Assembly (NCBI GenBank): GCA_038250835.1
Contig: JBBSBY010000024.1
Location: 1-39,590 of the forward strand
DNA: 39,590 nucleotides
Direction of reading: 5' to 3'
DNA from: JBBSBY01 sp038250835
GTDB lineage: Bacteria; Desulfobacterota; Desulfomonilia; Desulfomonilales; Desulfomonilaceae
Shown here: in pieces, positions 1 to 6,182 of the stretch
Layout of the letters: the number at the start of each line of letters is the position of its first letter
Position numbering within the stretch: position 1 is the stretch's first letter
Position numbers and translations under genes: made by a program
The notes under the pieces: generated by a model
Seen by the model: only the letters and a program-made list of their open reading frames with translations
What the model was told of the DNA's origin: nothing
The model's database searches: none

Positions 1-185
1 AAGTCGACGGCGAATATCATGATAAATCTTGGATAAAATGAGCGGGTTGCGCCCAATCTCTTCCTAGCAGGCGCAAAACATACGTAAGAATTCATACCAA
101 GTCCGGGAGCCTTGATCTCATACCAGCTATATCCGACGATGGCATCCCCCTCCACTCTGGGCAGGAAGCGTACGTCGTAATTCAT
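1..185 (-). pseudogene. RelE/ParE-family toxin, frameshifted and truncated by the window edge
   Basis: Reading the minus strand from ATG at 185 gives MNYDVRFLPRVEGDAI and then GYSWYEIKAPGLG, the N-terminus typical of RelE/ParE toxins that pair with TIGR02574 antitoxins. After GLG the frame breaks: the expected continuation (EFLRMFCAC, then EEIGRNPLILSKIYHDIRRRL) is present only in another frame, and an in-frame TAG splits it between FCAC and EEIG. Restoring one base after GLG rejoins the frames. So there is at least one frameshift and one nonsense change, and a working toxin cannot be made. The 3' part lies outside the window. The original ATGA overlap with the antitoxin gene upstream is still visible at 182-185. 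The family call rests on remembered motif patterns, not a search. Confidence 0.75.
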
Positions 186-488
186 TTTCTTTTCTCTATC
201 CGACTGCGAAGTTCTGAGAGAGAGAAGATTGCCCGGATGAGACTCGTAGGCGCTCAGCCGCTTGTCCAATTCATCTATATGGCTTTGAGGTACAGCTAAG
301 CCGAATTCTTCATTCGCTATGCTCTCCCAAAGATCTTCTATCAATATAAGTTTTTCCAATGTACTTTGCCGCTCAATTTCAGGAATATCAGCTAGCCGTA
401 TGTGTTCCTCCGATGGGATGGGGTCAGGCTTCGAGCTTATTTTCGAGAGCCCGGCTAATTGCAATATTTTTCTGAGTCTAGTGTTCAC
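182..488 (-). pseudogene. Addiction-module antitoxin (TIGR02574 / Unstab_antitox type), C-terminal frameshift
   Basis: The frame opening at GTG 488 encodes IPEIERQSTLEKLILIEDLW, then ESIANEEFGLAVPQ and IDELDKRLSAYESHPGNLLS, the characteristic core of the small antitoxins paired with RelE/ParE toxins. At a TC dinucleotide tract near 205-215 the frame slips: the expected C-terminus SELRSRIEKRK followed by TGA at 184-182 is in another frame. Adding one TC unit would restore it and recreate the ATGA overlap with the toxin start. As it stands, the antitoxin frame reads straight into the toxin frame, giving a fused product. No good Shine-Dalgarno precedes the GTG, so the start is uncertain. Interpreted as a decaying toxin-antitoxin operon. 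Confidence 0.7.
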
Positions 489-613
489 TTAACAGATAGA
501 GCATCCCGCGCCGCGTTTAAGTCGGAGCGATTAAAGATAAGCATCATTTATCAATGATTCCTGATGGAAGGTCAAGATTCGGAGGTTTTCTTCATTCCGT
601 GCCGGCTCGGGGG

Positions 614-642
614 TTGACACGATGTTGAATACATCTTATTAT
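614..642 (+). promoter_or_regulatory. Strong sigma70-type promoter
   Basis: TTGACA at 614-619, a 17-base spacer and TATTAT at 637-642 closely match the housekeeping consensus. Transcription would begin near 649-650. The next element on this strand is a compact intrinsic terminator at 771-798, so the predicted transcript is only about 150 bases. Confidence 0.6.
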
Positions 643-666
643 TGGCCCTTACAGGAGTAATGTTCA

Positions 667-744
667 ATGATCCACACAGGCGCGGCGTATCTCATTATTT
701 CTTATTTTTATTTTACCGGGAGTATACGTATGTCGCTGCGCTGA
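667..744 (+). CDS. Possible 25-residue hydrophobic peptide (tentative)
   Basis: Between the promoter at 614-642 and the terminator at 771-798, an ATG at 667 lies 9 bases after AGGAG (653-657) and opens a 25-codon frame, MIHTGAAYLIISYFYFTGSI followed by RMSLR. The middle is strongly hydrophobic and could form one short membrane segment, as in many bacterial micropeptides. A second possible frame starts at ATG 660 (34 codons) but is only 2 bases from the same AGGAG, which is too close. With no family match and so few codons, this is only a suggestion; the transcript may instead be a noncoding RNA. Confidence 0.3.
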   Translation: MIHTGAAYLIISYFYFTGSIRMSLR

Positions 745-770
745 GTAACTGCAATAATAGTTAAGAAAAC

Positions 771-798
771 AAGCGGAGCGACAAACTCCGCTTTTTTT
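771..798 (+). terminator. Intrinsic terminator of the short transcript
   Basis: AGCGGAG (772-778) and CTCCGCT (786-792) form a perfect 7-base-pair stem with a 7-base loop, followed directly by six further T residues. No annotated gene lies between it and the promoter at 614-642, which supports a small stand-alone transcription unit. Confidence 0.75.
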
Positions 799-876
799 GT
801 TTTTGATTTTGTTTACAAGGGCGCCTTTTATATGACGCCGCAAAGTAAAAAACGAGTATATAAGGGTTTCTCGAAA

Positions 877-966
877 GTTCTGTCGGAACAGAACCTCTTA
901 CCCGTCGTCCCAGCGGAAGCCGGGACCCAGATCTTACTGGATTCCAGCGTACGCTGGAATGACGTC
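877..966. repeat. Palindromic intergenic repeat element (copy A)
   Basis: This stretch holds a 7-base-pair hairpin (GTTCTGT, loop CGGA, ACAGAAC at 877-894), then GTCGTCCCAGCGGAAGCC, CCCAGATCTT, and a perfect 20-base palindrome at 941-960 built on CCAGCGTACGCTGG. The phrases CGTCGTCCCA, CAGATCTT.CTGGAT and GCGTACGCT recur in the same order near 11801-11875, so this is a dispersed family of the REP/MITE kind and not coding DNA. A long minus-strand frame across it (761-1072) is rejected for that reason. The rest of 799-1205 shows no gene. Confidence 0.6.
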
Positions 967-1205
967 GATGAATCCTGAACGTATTTCCGATGTTCATTGC
1001 TTTTAGCAACCCGGGCAGTTGATCAAGGAGAGAATTCTGATTCTTGAATCCGTGATTACTTTCGAGAACCATTCTAAGTATTCAGGATTTGACCGAAATA
1101 ATATACAGCAGCGAGCTGTTAAGCTAGTTCAACTGAAAAGCCCATCTGCCGATCCAACGAGTTAAATAGTGACAACACAATGAATTCCATCAAAGAGAGC
1201 GCACG

Positions 1206-2786
1206 ATGACAAGGCGGCAAGCCGAACAATCATTAGTAACCATTGTCGATCACCAGCGATTGACCGTCAGTGATAAATTATCTCTAATAAATCTAATCGA
1301 CGAAGGTTTGGATCAATCTTCGGATTCAAACCTGGTGGGGAGACTGTTCCAGCAATTGGGTGACCTGGTCGACACAACCGTCAAAGGCGCCAAAATCGAC
1401 AGATTGGGCTCGAACGACGCTCGGGGGGGCTTCAAGGTATTTGAGATCAACTCGGAGACAGGTGAAAATTTGGGACGGCTCCACATGCTTTACCTCAAGA
1501 AACCAATTCCTTGCTACTACCTGGTTTATGTGGAAGTCGCTGCGCCGTTTCGCAATAAAGGCCTCGGCAACTTGGTTTTGCGGACTTTCAGATCATTCTT
1601 GATCGAAAAATCAGCGATAGGGATGCTGGATAATATTATCCCGGAAGGTGATCCTACCTACGACATTTACCTTAAATCCAATTGGAAACCTATTCAGGCC
1701 GTCACCGGAGTAGAGTTGAACGGCGACGGAGTTTACATGGTATTTGTTCCCCCAGGTATGGAAAACAAGGAACTCAGAGAACCTGTCCTTAAACTGGCTC
1801 ACCATCTAAAACGCAAGCGCGCCGCCATTGCCATGAGAGACAATGAGTTAATGGTGAAGCGCACCATCGATGAATTCAAAGATATTTATGCCGCGCTGTT
1901 GACATATTTCGGAAATGCTAAATTCGATGAGGATAAAGAAATCCTGATGAGGTTCATGTTTACGAAATTTGTTACCAAACTTCTCGGATTCGGCAGACGT
2001 ATTTCAGAACTTGTCGGTTATACGGGCGGTGAATCTTTGCAGCAGATTGTTCTTGACGCCTGGGTTCGCAATTTGACGGCTCAGTCTTACATTCCGAGGA
2101 CATTGGGTGGGGGCTCCTGCTTTGTCACGGGTGATAAAGGGCTTTGGCTCGCCTTGCCTGAATCCCTGAAGCTGAATCCCGCTCGAGAAATAGAGAAACT
2201 CCCCAATTACAGGCGACCAAAATTCTCAACGTGGATTAGCGCCAGAGGAGCGGAATGGGAAACGCCGATCAGCATAGGTGATCTACTGGACCTTGGATTT
2301 GACCCGACACGGTTAAAAGAAATCGAAATAGAAGGGAAAAATTACATCTTTGAGCGACTTCAGGCGAGAATGTTGCCTGAGCTGGAAGCGCGCAAGGAGC
2401 TCCTTGAAAAGATGGCCTCCGCGGCCACAGGCGTTCGTCTAGGCGGAGCGGAGCTGCGGGTCAACGCTCCTTTGCTGATCATCCGCGATAGAGGGAACGC
2501 TTACGCTTTGAGAAACAAGGTTGACGGAATTCATTGGGAAGAAGCCGTAGATCAGTCTCAGACAAATCCTTCACTTGCTGACATTAATAAATCCATGAAG
2601 CTGGATAAACTGATCACCAAAAGTGTCAAAAAGGCTCGAGAATGGTTAATCGCCAACGCTGGCGTGGATTCAGAGGGCTTGATCGACGGAACCTCTTTTT
2701 TTGTATCATGGGTTGTCGAAACAAATAAACCCAAAATCATCGTTGATTTCCAGGGGTCTTACATCGAAACTCTCTGGATCGCATAG
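1206..2786 (+). CDS. GNAT-domain protein with a large unknown C-terminal region
   Basis: A 526-residue cytoplasmic protein with no signal peptide or membrane segment. Residues about 75-185 resemble a GNAT N-acyltransferase: a hydrophobic strand YYLVYVEVAAPFRNKGLGNL includes the acetyl-CoA pyrophosphate-binding pattern R-N-K-G-L-G, followed by a helix and the YLKSNWKPI strand typical of the end of the fold. The following 340 residues (charged helical part about 195-300, then mixed part to the end) match nothing I recognise. The ATG is preceded by AGAGAG. It stands alone, with the next gene convergent, so context gives no substrate. The GNAT call is moderately sure; the acceptor is unknown. Confidence 0.7.
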   Translation: MTRRQAEQSLVTIVDHQRLTVSDKLSLINLIDEGLDQSSDSNLVGRLFQQLGDLVDTTVKGAKIDRLGSNDARGGFKVFEINSETGENLGRLHMLYLKKPIPCYYLVYVEVAAPFRNKGLGNLVLRTFRSFLIEKSAIGMLDNIIPEGDPTYDIYLKSNWKPIQAVTGVELNGDGVYMVFVPPGMENKELREPVLKLAHHLKRKRAAIAMRDNELMVKRTIDEFKDIYAALLTYFGNAKFDEDKEILMRFMFTKFVTKLLGFGRRISELVGYTGGESLQQIVLDAWVRNLTAQSYIPRTLGGGSCFVTGDKGLWLALPESLKLNPAREIEKLPNYRRPKFSTWISARGAEWETPISIGDLLDLGFDPTRLKEIEIEGKNYIFERLQARMLPELEARKELLEKMASAATGVRLGGAELRVNAPLLIIRDRGNAYALRNKVDGIHWEEAVDQSQTNPSLADINKSMKLDKLITKSVKKAREWLIANAGVDSEGLIDGTSFFVSWVVETNKPKIIVDFQGSYIETLWIA

Positions 2787-2816
2787 AAAAAAAGCCCGAC
2801 TCGGAAGGGTCGGACT
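2787..2816 (-). terminator. Intrinsic terminator for the outer-membrane barrel gene
   Basis: On the minus strand AGTCCGAC, an 8-base loop and GTCGGGCT form an 8-base stem with one mismatch, followed by a run of T residues (the A tract at 2787-2793 on the plus strand). It lies 143 bases after the stop of the barrel gene. A second inverted pair, AAAGCCCGA (2791-2799) and TCGGGCTTT (2839-2847), overlaps it and may help stop plus-strand transcription from 1206-2786. Confidence 0.65.
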
Positions 2817-2958
2817 TTGGAGGGTATGTCAACTCCGATCGGGCTTTATGATGAACGGCTAAGAAGATTGTTTTCGTTCAAAGCCGTTCCGAATGAGGCG
2901 TAAGCTTGTGGTTACGCTACAATAGTCGGGGGAGTAAAGACCTTACCGTGGCCATGAT

Positions 2959-3999
2959 TTAGAAGAGGAAGCCGACCTGAACAAACGGTCCGTCTATGAC
3001 GGTTCCAAAGAGTTCGTGTCCCTTCTCCTTCTTGAAATTGGCGAATGTGTATCCGCCTTTAATAAACCCGAACCTACCGGTTCTGATGGGTATAAGGTAG
3101 CTCAGAGCGGCTTCCGCTTCGTAACCGATATTGTCGTTCAAGAAGGCTATTCCGCCTTTGCCGCTGAAAGCCAATGTATTGCCATGGTAATTTCTTATAC
3201 ATTTATCGAATTCAAGTCCCAGCATAGCCATGTTCTTGGTGTCATTCCAAGTTACCGAGGCTCCGATTCCGGAGGCGCCTCCGACCATCAGCTTATCTTG
3301 TTGGCTGATCCAATCGGCGAATAAGCTGGTCTGGCTGCTTAGAGACCTATTGATGTTGAAGAATAGGCCCGCTCGATGTTCGTATCTTTCCCATTTTGAG
3401 AAGAGCTGCGTTCCCGGCGCAAAAGTTTGACCACCGAAATTGAAAGCTGTTCTTGGAGTGCCGGTCGCTTCGAGCTGAATGGGGGTAAAAGAATACTTGA
3501 TTCCCCAGCGAGGTCGGAGCTGATACTTGGCCTCAAAACTCCAGATTGGAATGCCGCTTTTGGGCAAGTTCAGATGGTCGTCGAAATTGACAATTGAAGT
3601 TTGGAATGCCGTTAGATCAGGACCGCGTCTCGCTTCACCGGTTATCCTGGCAAAAGTGACCTTTGGTCCGGCATAAAATTGACCTTTGGCCGGAGTCGGG
3701 AGACAGCAATCAGCCCACCAAGACGCAGGATTGTAACCCCCCAATCCTTCGAGCTTGGAAGCGATTGACGGCGCCGTTCTGACTTTAAGCGGCGCGGACG
3801 GGAGCGTCGGTGGCGGATAAGTTCCCGGGATAGGCTTGACTTTTGTGATGGGTTTAAGTCCAGGGGCGCAGTCAAGTTGTGCCCCGGAGCACGGATCGTA
3901 GTTGGCGAATAGATTGTCGGCCGAAGCGGAGTAAGACACCGCTATCATTCCCACAATAAGACATAAGGCAAACGAGTACTTAGTGCAAGTTCCTAACAT
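2959..3999 (-). CDS. Outer-membrane beta-barrel protein, unknown specificity
   Basis: The start at ATG 3999 is preceded by GAGGGAGGG 5 bases away; a longer frame to 4065 lacks this and would bury the signal peptide. The N-terminus MLGTCTKYSFALCLIVGMIA leads to a likely Sec cleavage after SASA. A proline-rich linker (about residues 40-80) with Cys pairs (DPCSGAQLDC, ADCC) precedes a C-terminal half of alternating aromatic/polar strands such as FYAGPKVTFARI, WGIKYSFTPIQL and RAGLFFNINRSL, ending VQVGFLF. A terminal Phe after alternating hydrophobics is the usual BAM-recognition pattern. It resembles generic porin-like barrels with a periplasmic N-terminal extension. Monocistronic, with a terminator at 2787-2816. 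Function not identified. Confidence 0.75.
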   Translation of the reverse strand: MLGTCTKYSFALCLIVGMIAVSYSASADNLFANYDPCSGAQLDCAPGLKPITKVKPIPGTYPPPTLPSAPLKVRTAPSIASKLEGLGGYNPASWWADCCLPTPAKGQFYAGPKVTFARITGEARRGPDLTAFQTSIVNFDDHLNLPKSGIPIWSFEAKYQLRPRWGIKYSFTPIQLEATGTPRTAFNFGGQTFAPGTQLFSKWERYEHRAGLFFNINRSLSSQTSLFADWISQQDKLMVGGASGIGASVTWNDTKNMAMLGLEFDKCIRNYHGNTLAFSGKGGIAFLNDNIGYEAEAALSYLIPIRTGRFGFIKGGYTFANFKKEKGHELFGTVIDGPFVQVGFLF

Positions 4000-4037
4000 A
4001 ACACCCTCCCTCAGGGTTCTAATGTGTTGCAATTGGG

Positions 4038-4065
4038 AGATTAAACAGTTTGAAATATAAGTCAA
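4038..4065 (-). promoter_or_regulatory. Candidate promoter of the barrel gene
   Basis: On the minus strand TTGACT (4065-4060), a 16-base spacer and TAATCT (4043-4038) lie about 40 bases before the chosen ATG, in an A/T-rich stretch. The -10 match is moderate, so this is tentative. Confidence 0.3.
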
Positions 4066-4408
4066 GAAAATTATTGTTTACAAACGCTAATTTAACTCAA
4101 AAAGCTAGAAAATAGTTTAGTTATTAATAAAAAGGTTTTGAGAAAGGCCGCCCGTTTAACTTCGCCTGAATGGCTCCAGGATAAGCTTAGGCCTATGTTT
4201 AACCTCCGCGCGCAACTGAAACGCGCTTTGCACGCGCCGCGCCGATTAAACTTGAAATTGATGGATCAAAGACGTAAATTTATAGATACAACATCGGGAA
4301 TTTTCTAAAGCACCCGAGGAAAAGAGCCTGAGATGAGGTTTAAATTGGCTCGCAGGCAGTAAGTTAAATACGCTTTCCAGCATATTGTTGCTCGTGATAA
4401 ACCAACAT
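4066..4408. other. Intergenic region between divergent genes
   Basis: No coding frame of interest. The left part (4066-4140) is A/T-rich. The middle has a G/C-rich stretch with repeated CGCGC words near 4207-4245. A possible plus-strand promoter, TTGATG (4258-4263), 17 bases, TATAGA (4281-4286), could serve the gene at 4409, but both hexamers match only partly. Confidence 0.3.
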
Positions 4409-4768
4409 ATGAGCAAAAGCTCATGGGCTCATGCTCAATTTGCTACAATCCCGGAATTTGCCGCTAACTGCGGCACAGTTCGTCTGAGTGACGAATGGGA
4501 GGCTGATTTGGACGATCAGAAAATTTTGGCCGCTATTGATAATTTCGGCGCCGTAACGGTTTGCCCAGGGGGCATTGTTCATATCAACATGCCTCATTTT
4601 ACCATCAAACTCATGCCGTCGGATTTCGTGAAGTTTACCGAATTAATCGAGGCGGCAAGGCGCAGCTACAGTTCGCCTGCGCCTAAACCCGCAGGTAAAC
4701 CGCGCCTACAAGTTGTTTCCCCTCAGTGCGACCAGTGCGACGGCTCTACTGAAGATGATTCAAAGTAG
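4409..4768 (+). CDS. Small protein of unknown function, Cys-rich tail
   Basis: The longest frame opens at TTG 4385; ATG 4409 (MSKSSWAHAQ) is the simpler start and gives 119 residues, though neither has a clear Shine-Dalgarno. Near the middle, VTVCPGGIVHINMPHFTIKL followed by MPSDFVKFTELIEAARR is a compact beta-hairpin then helix pattern seen in small uncharacterised bacterial proteins with a conserved N-terminal Cys (here ANCGTVRLSD). The tail carries a CDQC pair and acidic residues. No signal peptide or membrane segment. I do not recognise a function. Codon use is like the neighbours, which supports a real gene. Confidence 0.6.
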   Translation: MSKSSWAHAQFATIPEFAANCGTVRLSDEWEADLDDQKILAAIDNFGAVTVCPGGIVHINMPHFTIKLMPSDFVKFTELIEAARRSYSSPAPKPAGKPRLQVVSPQCDQCDGSTEDDSK

Positions 4769-5179
4769 ATTAGGGCAAACATCATCTGCGACAATGCTTA
4801 TTTGGACGGGAAGCGGCGAGTGAATTCGACGTTTGTATTGTTTTCCGTTTACCGGACATCCGAGTTGGGTTTATGATGTATAGCGTCTGATGCTTCTGCT
4901 GTCCACAAGCTCCTATGAACTGCGTCTTTTGGCAACCCTTACCTTTTGGAAAGCAAACTGCTATAAAACATTGAGTATTCTTGTTTCTTGACCTATTATT
5001 CCTGCGTTTTGAACTGGTTTTGAACCGACTGGAGTAAGTGAGCAAAACGGGAAGCAATGTGGAGAATTCGGAACTGTTGTAGGTATTTAAACTTTATCCT
5101 CTAAGTAATTAATTAACGATTAGAGGATCTCATAAGAATTACCAAGTAACCAAAAGCTACATAATATGAGGTGAATAGA
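4769..5179. other. Intergenic region upstream of the foldase operon
   Basis: About 410 bases without a convincing gene; a 91-codon minus-strand frame (4782-5057) has a random-looking composition and no Shine-Dalgarno. The notable element is the inverted repeat at 5096-5128. No clear consensus promoter was found by eye. Confidence 0.4.
5096..5128. repeat. Perfect 9-base inverted repeat before the foldase gene
   Basis: ATCCTCTAA (5096-5104) and TTAGAGGAT (5120-5128) are exact reverse complements separated by 15 A/T-rich bases. The centre lies about 68 bases before the start codon at 5180. It could be a dimeric repressor operator or a leader hairpin; it lacks a T tract, so a terminator is unlikely. 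Confidence 0.5.
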
Positions 5180-6013
5180 ATGAAGTTATGGGTTTACCTT
5201 TTCATAATAGTTTCATGTATATCTACGCCGATTTTTGCCTCGGAGAAGGGCTCGTCAGATGTCGTGGCGAAGGTGGGCGATAAAGAAATCACCAGACAAA
5301 TGGTAGAAAACATAATCAATACCATTCCTGAAGAGAACCGAGTTCCTTTTTTGACGCCCGACGGTCGTAAGAAGATTCTTGATGAAATAGTTTCGTTTAT
5401 GGTTTTAGCCGAAGTCGCAAAAAAGGAGGGTTTGGACAAAGATCCCGCTATCAGCACGCGTCTTGATTACGTTCAAACCGAGTATTTGGCTCGCGAGTTG
5501 TTCCGAAGGCATTTAGCCAATGTGGGTGATATTTCGGATGAAGAATTAAAGGATTATTACCAAAAACACATTAATGAATTTAAACCGCCTGAAGAAGTTC
5601 AAGCTCGCCATATTCTTGTTAAAACCGAAGCCGACGCAAATAAGGTTCTTGATGAATTGAAGAATGGCGCCGATTTTGCCGAAACCGCAAAAAAAAGATC
5701 CATAGATCCGGCCGCTTCAAAGGGCGGCAAACTCGAATTAATGGACGGCAAAGATTGGCTGCCAAAAGGAACTTTCGAAAAATCTTTTGAGCACGCCCTT
5801 TTCAAAATTCCTCCGGGGCAGGTGGACGGTCCCATCAAAACGCAATTCGGATGGCATGTGCTAAAAGTCGAAGGTAAACGACAGCCGGATACTCCCGCTT
5901 TTGTTCAGGTGCGAGGCATGATTAAGCAGCGATTAACGGAAGAGCGTAACAACAAGCTTCACAACGAGCTACTGGAGCAGGCCAAGAAAACTATTCCCGT
6001 TACTTATCAGTAG
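5180..6013 (+). CDS. Parvulin-type peptidyl-prolyl isomerase, exported (PpiC/PrsA/SurA family)
   Basis: A periplasmic foldase that would catalyse cis-trans isomerisation of prolyl bonds and help exported proteins fold. ATG 5180 sits 6 bases after GAGGTG; a GTG at 5171 is inside that Shine-Dalgarno. The signal peptide MKLWVYLFIIVSCISTPIFA precedes a SurA_N-like helical chaperone region (about residues 30-120). The rotamase domain (about 125-225) shows the classic EEVQARHILVKTEADANKVL, the phrase FAETAKKRSIDPAASKGGKL and FGWHVLKVEGKR. Its 277 residues are near the usual length of single-parvulin members. It is the first gene of the plus-strand run and lies 169 bases before the next gene, an exported multidomain protein that could be a client. 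Confidence 0.92.
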   Translation: MKLWVYLFIIVSCISTPIFASEKGSSDVVAKVGDKEITRQMVENIINTIPEENRVPFLTPDGRKKILDEIVSFMVLAEVAKKEGLDKDPAISTRLDYVQTEYLARELFRRHLANVGDISDEELKDYYQKHINEFKPPEEVQARHILVKTEADANKVLDELKNGADFAETAKKRSIDPAASKGGKLELMDGKDWLPKGTFEKSFEHALFKIPPGQVDGPIKTQFGWHVLKVEGKRQPDTPAFVQVRGMIKQRLTEERNNKLHNELLEQAKKTIPVTYQ

Positions 6014-6182
6014 ATTTATTGTGCAAAACCAAACTATTTTTACACCGACTCGCGTTAATACTAGTGACGTTCTTGAATCCTTATGGCTCTCTCTTCAATT
6101 CGGAGAGTTGTGGGGCCGGCATCCTCAAGACCAATTCTGATAAGTCAAAGAACGCATATATTAGCGCTAAGGGGATATATCC

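Noticed and set aside
761..1072. 103-codon minus-strand frame
   Set aside because: It runs across the palindromic repeat and the T-rich terminator, has no Shine-Dalgarno, and its composition is set by the repeat.
4782..5057. 91-codon minus-strand frame in the gap before the foldase
   Set aside because: Composition is random-looking, rich in basic residues and Gln, with no domain, no ribosome site and no coding neighbours.
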